DNA of 64,000 bases from Tenacibaculum todarodis (GTDB lineage: Bacteria; Bacteroidota; Bacteroidia; Flavobacteriales; Flavobacteriaceae). How positions within the stretch are numbered: the first letter of the stretch is position 1; each line of letters starts with the position of its first letter. The DNA lies in NCBI RefSeq assembly GCF_001889045.1, contig NZ_CP018155.1, forward strand, positions 2,110,001-2,174,000. The letters run 5' to 3'. The translations under genes and the position numbers were made by a program. Below are positions 25,347-33,568 of this stretch, piece by piece. The notes beneath the pieces were generated by a model. It was not told where the DNA came from. It did no database searches and saw only the letters and a list, made by a program, of their open reading frames with translations.

Positions 25347-25354
25347 TAACTTTG
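25347..25354 (+). promoter_or_regulatory. Putative -7 box for pruA
   Basis: TAACTTTG lies 39 bp before the ATG at 25394. It overlaps an in-frame TTG at 25352, which therefore cannot be the translation start of this transcript. Confidence 0.6.
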
Positions 25355-25393
25355 TATTTCAAATTTAATATAAATTCACAAACAACATACAAA

Positions 25394-27019
25394 ATGGCAA
25401 GAGGATTTTTTAACGTTCCAAAAGCAGTAAACGAGCCTGTAAAAGGCTATGCTCCAGGATCTCCAGAAAGAGAAGAATTATTAGCTACCTACAAAACAAT
25501 GTTTAACAGCAATATTGATGTGCCAATGCACATTAATGGCGAAGAAGTTAGAACAGGAAACACTAAAAACATAACTCCACCACACGATCATAAACATGTT
25601 GTTGGGCAATATCATACAGCAGATAAATCTCATGTAGACACTGCAATTTCTACTGCATTAGCCGCAAGAGAAGCTTGGTCTTCTGTTTCTTGGATGGAAA
25701 GAGCTTCAATTTTCTTAAAAGCTGCAGAATTATTAGCAGGACCTTATAGAGCAAAAATGAATGCTGCAACAATGATTGCACAATCTAAAAACGTACACCA
25801 AGCAGAAATTGATGCTGCTTGTGAAATGATCGATTTCTTCCGTTTTAATGTACAATACATGACGGATATTTTTAAAGATCAACCAGCATCTGCACCAGGA
25901 ATTTGGAACCGAGTTGAATATAGACCATTAGAAGGATTTGTATATGCAATTTCTCCATTTAACTTTACATCTATTGCCGCAAATTTACCTGCATCTGCAG
26001 CGTTAATGGGTAATGTTGTTGTTTGGAAACCATCTGATCACCAAGCATATTCTGCACAAGTAATTGTAGATTTATTTAAAGAAGCTGGTTTACCAGACGG
26101 TGTAATAAACGTTGTTTACGGAGATCCAGTTATGATTTCTGACACTGTTTTATCGCACGCAGATTTCTCTGGATTACACTTTACAGGTTCTACATTTGTA
26201 TTTAAAGAATTATGGAAACAAATTGGTAACAACATTCACACATACAAAACGTACCCAAGAATTGTAGGAGAAACTGGTGGAAAAGATTTTATCTGGGCAC
26301 ACAACTCTGCAAACCCTTTACAAATTGCAACAGCAATTACAAGAGGTGCATTTGAATATCAAGGCCAAAAATGTTCTGCAGCTTCACGTGCTTACATTCC
26401 TACTTCAATTTGGAGCGATGTAAAGAAACACTTAGTTGCACAAACAAATGAATTAAAAATGGGCTCTCCAGCAGATCCATCTAACTTTGTAAATGCAGTA
26501 ATACACGAAGGTTCTTTCGATAAAATTGCAAAATATATTGATCTTGCGAAAGCAGACAAAGATGCCGAAGTTATTATTGGTGGTAATTACGATAAATCTG
26601 TAGGTTACTTTATTGAACCAACAGTGATTTTAGCAAAATCACCAACATTTGCAACTATGACAACAGAGTTATTTGGACCAGTTATGACTATCTATTTATA
26701 CGAAGATTCAGAATGGGAAGCTTCATTAAAATTAGTTGATGAATCTACAGAATACGCATTAACAGGAGCCGTTTTATCTACAGACAGATACATTGTTGAA
26801 AAAGCTTCTAAAGCTTTAGAAAACGCTGCAGGAAACTTCTATATTAACGACAAACCAACTGGAGCAGTTGTGGGTCAGCAACCATTTGGAGGTGCAAGAG
26901 CATCTGGAACAAATGACAAAGCAGGTTCTGCACAAAACTTATTACGTTGGACATCTGTTCGTTTAATTAAAGAAACATTTGTAACACCAACAGACTATAA
27001 ATATCCTTTTTTAGGGTAA
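25394..27019 (+). CDS. pruA: L-glutamate gamma-semialdehyde (1-pyrroline-5-carboxylate) dehydrogenase
   Basis: 541 residues from the ATG at 25394 (MARGFFNVPKAVNEPV), the usual start of this family. An upstream TTG in frame lies inside the promoter box. It oxidises glutamate semialdehyde to glutamate with NAD+ in proline breakdown. Visible: YAISPFNFTSIAANLPA, VWKPSDHQAYSA, GLHFTGSTFVF, the Glu in IVGETGGKDF, and the catalytic Cys (about 327) in YQGQKCSAASRAY. A putA-like proline dehydrogenase is not next to it. A terminator follows. Confidence 0.96.
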   Translation: MARGFFNVPKAVNEPVKGYAPGSPEREELLATYKTMFNSNIDVPMHINGEEVRTGNTKNITPPHDHKHVVGQYHTADKSHVDTAISTALAAREAWSSVSWMERASIFLKAAELLAGPYRAKMNAATMIAQSKNVHQAEIDAACEMIDFFRFNVQYMTDIFKDQPASAPGIWNRVEYRPLEGFVYAISPFNFTSIAANLPASAALMGNVVVWKPSDHQAYSAQVIVDLFKEAGLPDGVINVVYGDPVMISDTVLSHADFSGLHFTGSTFVFKELWKQIGNNIHTYKTYPRIVGETGGKDFIWAHNSANPLQIATAITRGAFEYQGQKCSAASRAYIPTSIWSDVKKHLVAQTNELKMGSPADPSNFVNAVIHEGSFDKIAKYIDLAKADKDAEVIIGGNYDKSVGYFIEPTVILAKSPTFATMTTELFGPVMTIYLYEDSEWEASLKLVDESTEYALTGAVLSTDRYIVEKASKALENAAGNFYINDKPTGAVVGQQPFGGARASGTNDKAGSAQNLLRWTSVRLIKETFVTPTDYKYPFLG

Positions 27020-27025
27020 ACTATT

Positions 27026-27050
27026 GTCATTCTGAACTTGTTTCAGAATC
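27026..27050. repeat. GTCATTCTGAAC...TTTCAGAATC palindrome
   Basis: A 25-bp imperfect palindrome directly after pruA. It is a divergent relative of the GTCATTCC family and close to the reverse complement of 15607-15631. Confidence 0.8.
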
Positions 27051-27061
27051 TATATAATTTT

Positions 27062-27092
27062 AAAAAGCAATCTCACTTGAGGTTGCTTTTTT
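27062..27092 (+). terminator. Terminator of pruA
   Basis: 13-bp stem (27062-27074 with 27079-27091; one G-T pair), 4-nt loop, ending in a run of T. Confidence 0.9.
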
Positions 27093-27104
27093 GTTTGAAG
27101 CTAT

Positions 27105-27166
27105 TTCCTGCTTTTCACTATATCTTTTTTTCGTTCCTCAAAAAAGGATGTCGTTGCAATCAGGGC
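27105..27166 (-). ncRNA. Partial copy C of the Flavo-1-like element
   Basis: Read on the minus strand it contains CGACATCCTTTTTTGAGG, then AACGAAAAAAAGATATAG and GAAAAGC, the same core blocks as copy B (GACATCCTTTTT ... AAAAAGATATA ... GGAAAGC) and copy A (TTTTTTGAGGAACGA). The outer GCGTG/CACGC closing stem is not present, so this looks like a fragment. Confidence 0.5.
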
Positions 27167-27227
27167 TAAACTTGTTTGTGAGCTAATCTTAGTATTTTAC
27201 TTCAAATCATTTCTAAATTTATTTCAG

Positions 27228-27235
27228 TAAATTTG
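27228..27235 (+). promoter_or_regulatory. Putative -7 box before the 87-residue membrane ORF
   Basis: TAAATTTG lies 30 bp before the TTG at 27266 and supports a transcript in this short gap. Confidence 0.4.
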
Positions 27236-27265
27236 AGTTTTTGAACATAAAAACCACTTAATATT

Positions 27266-27529
27266 TTGAATCAACTTAAGACAATAACCAAGTTAAAGAC
27301 ACTTATTTTGTTAAATATTTTCTTTTTTCTGTTTAGTGTTTTTATTTTTAGCAATCTTAGAATTTTAGGAAATATAGCAAGTGCTAGAGATTTAATTCAA
27401 TTTTTTTCTGCGGTTTCTGTGGTTCTTTTTATAATAACAATAGTTAAGAAATATAAAATATCATGGATTATTACAAGTGCAATTCCAGCTATTATATTTG
27501 GGATAGTTGCACTTTCTGAAACTCTATAA
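27266..27529 (+). CDS. Small hypothetical membrane protein (TTG start)
   Basis: 87 residues if TTG at 27266 is used; no other Met occurs in the frame. Three hydrophobic segments (about 12-30, 42-58, 64-84) with a basic pair between the last two look like a small integral membrane protein. It resembles no family I know. A -7 box lies 30 bp upstream. The lack of an ATG keeps confidence low; the alternative is non-coding DNA. Confidence 0.45.
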   Translation: MNQLKTITKLKTLILLNIFFFLFSVFIFSNLRILGNIASARDLIQFFSAVSVVLFIITIVKKYKISWIITSAIPAIIFGIVALSETL

Positions 27530-27615
27530 CATTCATAAATTTAACTATTAAAGTTTTCTTTTTCAACCTTCAAAAACCAACAAAAAAATTACATTTCTAA
27601 TATCTTGTTTTAGGT

Positions 27616-27623
27616 TACCTTTG
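27616..27623 (+). promoter_or_regulatory. Putative -7 box for the DEAD-box helicase gene
   Basis: TACCTTTG, an exact TAnnTTTG match, 14 bp before the ATG at 27638. Confidence 0.55.
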
Positions 27624-27637
27624 CATAAAAAATAAAT

Positions 27638-28870
27638 ATGCAGTTTTCTGATTTACCTTTACACGAAACCATCTTAAGAGCAATTGCTCAAGAAAATTAC
27701 AGAACAGCAACACCTGTTCAAGAAAAGGCAATTCCGTTAGTATTGGCTAAAAAAGATGTAATTGTTTCTGCACAAACAGGTTCTGGTAAAACTGCTGCAT
27801 TTGCGTTGCCTATTATTCAAATGTTATTAGACGGGCAAAATTCAGAAAAAAAGAAAAAGAGAATTAAAGCCTTAGTAGTAAGTCCAACAAGGGAATTAGC
27901 GTTACAAATAGAGGAAAATTTTAAAAACTACAGCAAATTTACGGACTTAAAAACTACCACTGTTTATGGTGGCGTTTCTTTAAATCCGCAAAAAGAAGCT
28001 TTAAAAGAAGGTGTAGATATTTTAATTGCAACTCCAGGTAGGCTAATCGATTTACACATGCAAGAGCAAGTAGATTTACGTTCTCTAAAAATGTTTGTTT
28101 TAGATGAAGCCGATTTAATGTTAGACATGGGTTTCATTAATGATGTTAAAAAAATTGAAAGCTACTGTCCTCAAAAAAAGCAAACTTTATTATTTTCTGC
28201 AACCATGCCAGAGAAAATTGTAGCACTGGCAAACAGAACATTAATTAATCCTGAAAAAGTAGAAATTAATCCTGAGAATACAACCGCAAAAACTATAGGT
28301 CAGTTATTGTATCGTCTTCCAAAGAAAAACAAAACCGATTTGTGTTTACACTTATTAAGAAACACTATAAACGGGAAAATATTAATTTTTAGACGTACTA
28401 AATTTGGTGTAGATAAGTTAGAGCAAACCTTATTAAAAAACGATTATAAAGTTGGAAGTATTCATGGAGATAAATCGCAAATATTGCGTAATCAAGCAAT
28501 TGAAGACTTCAAAAACAAAAAAACACATATTTTAGTAGCTACAGATGTTGCTGCTCGTGGAATTGACATCAGTAAAATTGACGCTGTTTTAAATTTTGAT
28601 ATTCCAAATGTACCTGAAACCTATGTTCACAGAATTGGTAGAACAGGACGTGCAGGAAAATCTGGAATTGCTTTTTCATTCTGTAGTCCAGATGAAGATG
28701 CATACATCAACCTTATTGAAGAATTATTAGGTAGACCAATAAAACAAGTAGACGATCATCCCTATCCATTAGTACAACCAAAGAACAAAAAACCGAGTAA
28801 TACGATCAGTAAACATAAGAAAAGTAGAAAATCTGCTAATTCTAAAAAGAATAAAAAACGCTGGTATTAA
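27638..28870 (+). CDS. DEAD-box RNA helicase (RhlE-like)
   Basis: 410 residues. ATP-dependent RNA unwinding or remodelling. Motifs in order: Q motif region (YRTATPVQEKAIP), Walker A SAQTGSGKTAAF, PTRELALQ, TPGRLID, DEAD in VLDEADLMLDMGF, SAT, and domain 2 with VATDVAARGIDI and HRIGRTGRAG. The C-terminal tail (about 380-410) is Lys/Ser/Asn-rich and probably binds RNA. Convergent with rsmG, sharing TTAA at the stops. Confidence 0.95.
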   Translation: MQFSDLPLHETILRAIAQENYRTATPVQEKAIPLVLAKKDVIVSAQTGSGKTAAFALPIIQMLLDGQNSEKKKKRIKALVVSPTRELALQIEENFKNYSKFTDLKTTTVYGGVSLNPQKEALKEGVDILIATPGRLIDLHMQEQVDLRSLKMFVLDEADLMLDMGFINDVKKIESYCPQKKQTLLFSATMPEKIVALANRTLINPEKVEINPENTTAKTIGQLLYRLPKKNKTDLCLHLLRNTINGKILIFRRTKFGVDKLEQTLLKNDYKVGSIHGDKSQILRNQAIEDFKNKKTHILVATDVAARGIDISKIDAVLNFDIPNVPETYVHRIGRTGRAGKSGIAFSFCSPDEDAYINLIEELLGRPIKQVDDHPYPLVQPKNKKPSNTISKHKKSRKSANSKKNKKRWY

Positions 28871-29496
28871 GCTTTAAACTTCATTCCTAAATGCACCACT
28901 TTTTTGGTTTCAAAGAAATCTTCTTCAAAGAAATCTGGTAAATCATAAATAGTTGCAGAAGTATATTTTTCTAGCTCTTCCGTTAAATCGCCACCTTTTA
29001 AATACAAAATTCCGTTTTTTAAATCGTGATTTTGTTTTTTAGCAATTTTACCTTTATTCCAACGAACAAAAGTTTCCATTTGTGCAACGGCTCTACTTAC
29101 AATAAAGTCGTACGTATCTTTAACCTCTTCTACTCTACCATGCGTAGTTTTTACGTTTTCCAAACCTAAACCAGCAACAACTTCGTTTACTACTTTTATC
29201 TTTTTTCCAATAGAATCTACCAAATGAAACTGAACTTCAGGAAATAAAATGGCTAACGGAACTCCAGGAAAACCACCTCCAGTACCAACATCCATAACTT
29301 TTGCACCCGGTTTAAACTGCATCACTTTTGCAATTCCTAAAGAATGTAAAACGTGGCGTAAGTATAATTCATCAATATCTTTTCTAGAAACAACATTAAT
29401 TTTCAAGTTCCAGTCCTCATATAACTCTTGTAATTTAGAAAACTGCTCAATTTGAGTTGCTGTTAATTCTGTAAAATATTTCTGTATAATTTCCAT
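28867..29496 (-). CDS. rsmG: 16S rRNA (guanine527-N7) methyltransferase
   Basis: 209 residues from the ATG at 29496 (MEIIQKYFTELT). A 7-codon upstream extension is possible but lies near the promoter box. SAM-binding Rossmann fold with VMDVGTGGGFPGVPLAI, then LVDSIGKKIKVVNEV and FIVSRAVAQM are RsmG signatures. It methylates G527 of 16S rRNA. It overlaps the helicase stop by 4 bp (TTAA). Confidence 0.96.
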   Translation of the reverse strand: MEIIQKYFTELTATQIEQFSKLQELYEDWNLKINVVSRKDIDELYLRHVLHSLGIAKVMQFKPGAKVMDVGTGGGFPGVPLAILFPEVQFHLVDSIGKKIKVVNEVVAGLGLENVKTTHGRVEEVKDTYDFIVSRAVAQMETFVRWNKGKIAKKQNHDLKNGILYLKGGDLTEELEKYTSATIYDLPDFFEEDFFETKKVVHLGMKFKA

Positions 29497-29514
29497 AAAT
29501 AAAATAATAAGTTG

Positions 29515-29522
29515 CAAAAATA
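29515..29522 (-). promoter_or_regulatory. Putative -7 box for rsmG
   Basis: On the minus strand it reads TATTTTTG, 19 bp before the ATG at 29496. Confidence 0.45.
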
Positions 29523-29588
29523 GTTATACTTAACAAACAATTAGCAACAAAAACTGACGTTTATCATATAAAGCAACCACAAAAAGCA

Positions 29589-29596
29589 TAAATTTG
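29589..29596 (+). promoter_or_regulatory. Putative -7 box for the desaturase gene
   Basis: TAAATTTG, 19 bp before the ATG at 29616. Confidence 0.5.
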
Positions 29597-29615
29597 TAAA
29601 TTATATACAATACAA

Positions 29616-30707
29616 ATGAAAACAATAAACTTTTCGAGAGTAGATAAAGCTAAATTCTTTAGAACTCTAAACAAAAGAGTAAATACATATTTTAAAGAAC
29701 ATAATATAAAACGAACAGGAAACTGGAAACTATACACTAAAGCAATCTTAATGTTTGCAATTTTCTTAGTTCCATTCATTTTAATTTTAACTATTGACAT
29801 GTCTCAATGGATTAAATTAGCATTGACTGTTTTAATGGGAATTGGAATGGCTGGTGTCGGTATGAATGTTATGCACGATGCTAATCACGAGTCTTTTTCT
29901 AAAAGAAAATGGGTGAATAAATTAATGGGAAGCAGCATTTATATTTTAGCTGGTAATGTGTATAACTGGAAAGTACAACACAACGTTTTACACCATACAT
30001 TTACCAACGTAAAAGACCATGATGAAGACATTGATGCAGGAAGAATTATTCGTTTTTCGCAACATTCTAAATGGTTTCCTATTCATAAACTTCAAAAATA
30101 TTACTCTATATTTTTATACGGATTATTAACTATAAACTGGGCAATTACAACAGATATAAAGCAAATGCACAGTTATTTAAAACGTAAATTATCTTACGGA
30201 AAATTTCCAAATCCAGCTACAGAATGGACAAAATTAGTAATTTCTAAAATTGTGTATTACGCATTTTGGATTGTTTTACCAATTGCAGTTTTAGATGTTG
30301 CTTGGTGGAAAGTTTTAATAGGATTTTTTGTAATGCATTATACTGCTGGTATGATTTTAAGCCTTGTTTTTCAACTTGCGCATATTGTTCCAAATACAGA
30401 AATGCCACTTCCGGATAAAGACGGAAATTTAGAACACACTTGGGCAGTCCACCAATTATATACAACATCTAACTTTGCTCCTAGCAACAGATTGGTAAAC
30501 TTCTATACAGGAGGTTTAAATCATCAAGTTGAACATCATATTTTTCCACACATTTCTCACGTACATTATGGCAAATTGGCTAAAATTGTAAAAGAAACAG
30601 CAAAAGAATTTAACTTGCCTTATAATGAGTACAAAACTATGAGAAAAGCAATTGTAGAGCACTTTAAACATCTTGCAGCATTAGGAAAACAACCACAAAC
30701 CGCATAA
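29616..30707 (+). CDS. Membrane fatty-acid desaturase
   Basis: 363 residues with four main membrane helices. The three histidine boxes are HDANHE (about 90), HNVLHH (about 125) and HQVEHH (about 307), which bind the di-iron centre. The last box of the QxxHH type is usual for front-end or linoleoyl-CoA-type desaturases. It introduces a double bond in acyl chains, and a link to cold membrane fluidity is plausible but inferred. It is followed by an aminotransferase gene 15 bp later. Confidence 0.92.
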   Translation: MKTINFSRVDKAKFFRTLNKRVNTYFKEHNIKRTGNWKLYTKAILMFAIFLVPFILILTIDMSQWIKLALTVLMGIGMAGVGMNVMHDANHESFSKRKWVNKLMGSSIYILAGNVYNWKVQHNVLHHTFTNVKDHDEDIDAGRIIRFSQHSKWFPIHKLQKYYSIFLYGLLTINWAITTDIKQMHSYLKRKLSYGKFPNPATEWTKLVISKIVYYAFWIVLPIAVLDVAWWKVLIGFFVMHYTAGMILSLVFQLAHIVPNTEMPLPDKDGNLEHTWAVHQLYTTSNFAPSNRLVNFYTGGLNHQVEHHIFPHISHVHYGKLAKIVKETAKEFNLPYNEYKTMRKAIVEHFKHLAALGKQPQTA

Positions 30708-30722
30708 ATTATTATTACAAAA

Positions 30723-31910
30723 ATGGCACATCCATTATCTGATCGAATTAACAATTTACCAACTTCTCAAACTTTAGCAATGGCGGCAAAAGCCCGCGAA
30801 CTAAAAGCAGAAGGAAAAGACATTATTAGCTTAAGTTTAGGAGAACCAGACTTTAATACTCCAGATTTTATTAAAGACGCAGCAATTGAAGCTATTAATC
30901 AGGACTATAACTCTTACACACCAGTTGATGGTTATGTTGAATTGAAAGAGGCTATTTGCACAAAATTTAAAAGAGATAACGATTTAGAATATCAACCAAA
31001 TCAAATTGTTGTTTCTACAGGAGCAAAACAATCTATTGCAAACATTGCACAAGTGTTGTTAAATCCAGGAGATGACGTTTTATTACCCGCTCCGTATTGG
31101 GTAAGTTATTCTGCTATTGCAACCTTAAGTGAAGCTAATTTTATAGAAATTCCTTCTTCAATTGAAAGTGATTTTAAAATTACGCCTGCACAATTAGAAG
31201 CTGCAATTACACCAAAGACAAAAATGATTTTCTTCAACTCGCCAAATAACCCGAGTGGAAGTATTTATTCTGAATCAGAATATAGAGCATTAGCTGAAGT
31301 ATTAAAAAAGCATCCGCAGATTTATATTTTATCTGATGAAATTTATGAACACATAAATTATGGTGAAAAACCTTTCAGTTTTGCTAAAATTGAAGGAATG
31401 TTTGACCGTACAATTACTGTAAACGGATTGGCAAAAGCATTTGCTATGACAGGTTGGAGAATTGGATATATTGGCGCTCCACAATGGATTGCTAAGGCTT
31501 GTACAAAAATGCAAGGTCAGATTACATCTGGAACAAATTGTATTGCTCAACGCGCTGCAATTACAGCTGTTTTAGCACCCGTTGAAAAAGTCCAATATAT
31601 GGTAGACGAGTTTAAATCTCGTAGAAATATTGTATTAGATTTACTTGGTAAAATAGACGGACTTAAAATAAATGTTCCTGAAGGAGCTTTTTATGTTTTT
31701 CCTGATGTTTCTTCATTCTTCGGAAAAACTATCCGCAATAAGAAAGTAGAAAATGCTACAGATTTTTCTATGTTATTATTAGAAGAAGCTAACGTTGCTA
31801 CGGTAACTGGAGACGCATTTGGTGCACCAAATTGTATCCGAATGTCTTATGCTGCTTCTGAGTTACAACTTAGAGAAGCTATAAAAAGAATTAAAGAAGT
31901 ATTGTCTTAG
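30723..31910 (+). CDS. Aspartate aminotransferase-type PLP aminotransferase
   Basis: 395 residues, class I/II fold, Iγ-type aspartate aminotransferase family. Features: ISLSLGEPDFNTPDFI, YTPVDGYVELKEAI, FFNSPNNPSG, ILSDEIYEHINY, the PLP lysine (about 238) in NGLAKAFAMTGWRIGY, and the terminal Arg in CIRMSYA. Substrate probably aspartate and 2-oxoglutarate; prephenate cannot be excluded. It is probably co-transcribed with the desaturase. Confidence 0.92.
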   Translation: MAHPLSDRINNLPTSQTLAMAAKARELKAEGKDIISLSLGEPDFNTPDFIKDAAIEAINQDYNSYTPVDGYVELKEAICTKFKRDNDLEYQPNQIVVSTGAKQSIANIAQVLLNPGDDVLLPAPYWVSYSAIATLSEANFIEIPSSIESDFKITPAQLEAAITPKTKMIFFNSPNNPSGSIYSESEYRALAEVLKKHPQIYILSDEIYEHINYGEKPFSFAKIEGMFDRTITVNGLAKAFAMTGWRIGYIGAPQWIAKACTKMQGQITSGTNCIAQRAAITAVLAPVEKVQYMVDEFKSRRNIVLDLLGKIDGLKINVPEGAFYVFPDVSSFFGKTIRNKKVENATDFSMLLLEEANVATVTGDAFGAPNCIRMSYAASELQLREAIKRIKEVLS

Positions 31911-32122
31911 AAAGAAATTAAGACCAAGACTACAAAAAACAACGACACTTGCAAACTTGTTGCCAAAGAGCAACAAGTTGCTGCGTTGTATTTCTTTATA
32001 TTACTTTTAAATCCAGATAAAGATCTTGAACGGATAGAACGTACATTATTACGTATTTCTTGTTTATAACTGGAAGTTAAAATTCCTCTTTCTTCGATTG
32101 ATGTGTTTGATAAAGTTTTCAT
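31907..32122 (-). CDS. Possible small protein, low confidence
   Basis: 71 residues with an ATG start at 32122. The N-terminal 50 residues are polar and basic (Ser/Arg/Asn/Lys-rich), and the last 20 are hydrophobic. No family is recognised. It shares its stop region with the aminotransferase (4-bp overlap) and occupies the 377-bp gap 31911-32287, which otherwise holds only a 10-bp hairpin (31954-31963 with 31970-31979) without a T run. It may be a chance frame. Confidence 0.25.
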   Translation of the reverse strand: MKTLSNTSIEERGILTSSYKQEIRNNVRSIRSRSLSGFKSNIKKYNAATCCSLATSLQVSLFFVVLVLISF

Positions 32123-32287
32123 ACTATTTAGTTTAATTGATTACATCTGTTAGACGACATCAAAAACAAAATGTTACAAGAATATTTCAAGTATACGTTG
32201 AAAAACAAGCTATAAATCAATCGATTATCAATAAGAATGGTTTACACAAACCCCCTTAAAAATATTAAAAAAATTTCAAAATTTTAT

Positions 32288-32770
32288 TTAGAAACTCAAT
32301 TTTGAATACTTTTTAAATCGCTTTTTCTTCAACTTTTTAAGAAATAATGCTTTTTTATCATAGTCAATTAACGCTTTTCCACTTTCTAGAATGTCTGCAC
32401 CAATAATTCCATGAACTTCTTTGGCATTATGTTGTGTTAGAGCAGTATTTACATGCGTTAAATCGAACAGTACTAAATGACAACTATCAGTTTTCCATTT
32501 TCCTATTTTTAAGGTGTTGTTTTCAGATTTTTGAGTTTCCATTCCTGTTGCTCCAGCTCCAGCAGCTTTTATTTCACTTTCTTCAGAAATCAGGTTAAAA
32601 TGTTCAATTAAATCTAAACCAACGCAAGAATTAGAAGCGCCAGTATCTAAAATAAAACGTCCTTTAACACCGTTAATTTTTGCCTCCAATTCTAAATGAT
32701 TGGTAACAATTTTTTTCAGTTTAATTTTAATAAATTTCTTTTTTCGTAAGACTTTTTTCAGACTTTTCAT
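32288..32770 (-). CDS. Retropepsin-like aspartic protease
   Basis: 160 residues from the ATG at 32770 (MKSLKKVLRKKK). The frame is open 19 codons further, but that extension would run through the promoter and into divergent tatD. The aspartic protease motif is GRFILDTGASNSCVGL (DTGA, about 40), with a later hydrophobic-Gly element (VHGIIGADILESG) as in single-domain retropepsins, which act as dimers. The basic N-terminus shows no signal peptide, so it is probably cytoplasmic. Substrate unknown. Confidence 0.85.
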   Translation of the reverse strand: MKSLKKVLRKKKFIKIKLKKIVTNHLELEAKINGVKGRFILDTGASNSCVGLDLIEHFNLISEESEIKAAGAGATGMETQKSENNTLKIGKWKTDSCHLVLFDLTHVNTALTQHNAKEVHGIIGADILESGKALIDYDKKALFLKKLKKKRFKKYSKLSF

Positions 32771-32775
32771 TTCAG

Positions 32776-32783
32776 TACTTTTG
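32776..32783 (+). promoter_or_regulatory. Putative -7 box for tatD
   Basis: TACTTTTG lies 20 bp before tatD. The opposite promoter box lies 5 bp away, so the divergent promoters overlap. Confidence 0.45.
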
Positions 32784-32788
32784 TTACA

Positions 32789-32796
32789 CAAAGATA
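32789..32796 (-). promoter_or_regulatory. Putative -7 box for the retropepsin-like gene
   Basis: On the minus strand it reads TATCTTTG, 18 bp before the start at 32770. Confidence 0.5.
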
Positions 32797-32803
32797 GCCA
32801 AAA

Positions 32804-33568
32804 ATGATTACAGATACGCACACACATTTATATTCAGAACAATTTGATGAAGATAGAAAGACAATGATGCAACGCGCAAAAGAAGCTGGTGTTTCTCGCT
32901 TTTTTATTCCAGCTATAGACAGTTCTTACACAGAAAGTATGCTTACTTTAGAACAAGAATATCCAAATGATGTGTTTTTAATGATGGGTTTGCATCCAAC
33001 TTCTGTAAAAGAAAATTACAAAGAAGAATTAGCGTTAGTTAAAGAATGGATTGACAAGCGCAACTTTTTTGCCATTGGAGAAATTGGTATCGATTTGTAT
33101 TGGGATAAAACCTTTTTACCACAACAGCAAGAAGCTTTTAGAACACAAATACAATGGGCTAAAGAGAAAAAATTGCCAATTGTAATTCATTGCAGAGATG
33201 CTTTCGATGAAATTTTTGAAGTTTTAGAAACCGAAAAAAGTGATGATTTATTCGGAATTTTTCATTGTTTTACAGGAACTTTAGAACAAGCCGAGAAAGC
33301 AATTTCCTACAATATGAAATTAGGTATTGGTGGAGTTGCAACCTTTAAAAACGGAAGGATTGATAAGTTTTTGAATCAAATTGATATAAAACAGATAGTT
33401 TTAGAAACAGATTCGCCCTATTTAGCGCCAACTCCATACAGAGGAAAACGCAACGAAAGCTCGTATATAACTCAAGTTGTAGATAAATTAGTTGATATTT
33501 ATGGTTTAACTTTCGAGGAGATTTCTAAAATTACTACGCAGAATTCTAAAGATATATTTAATGCCTAA
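32804..33568 (+). CDS. tatD: TatD family metal-dependent deoxyribonuclease
   Basis: 254 residues, amidohydrolase-like TIM barrel. Metal ligands are seen in ITDTHTHLY (residues 2-10), GEIGIDLYW (Glu/Asp), IVIHCRDAF, FHCFTG and LETDSPYLAPTPYRGKRNES, all canonical for TatD. Family members are 3'-5' exonucleases used in DNA repair and oxidative stress. The next gene overlaps by 8 bp. Confidence 0.95.
   Translation: MITDTHTHLYSEQFDEDRKTMMQRAKEAGVSRFFIPAIDSSYTESMLTLEQEYPNDVFLMMGLHPTSVKENYKEELALVKEWIDKRNFFAIGEIGIDLYWDKTFLPQQQEAFRTQIQWAKEKKLPIVIHCRDAFDEIFEVLETEKSDDLFGIFHCFTGTLEQAEKAISYNMKLGIGGVATFKNGRIDKFLNQIDIKQIVLETDSPYLAPTPYRGKRNESSYITQVVDKLVDIYGLTFEEISKITTQNSKDIFNA

Noticed and set aside
31954..31979. 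10-bp perfect hairpin after the aminotransferase gene as a terminator
   Set aside because: No T run follows on either strand, so it does not fit a Rho-independent terminator; left as an unexplained stem.
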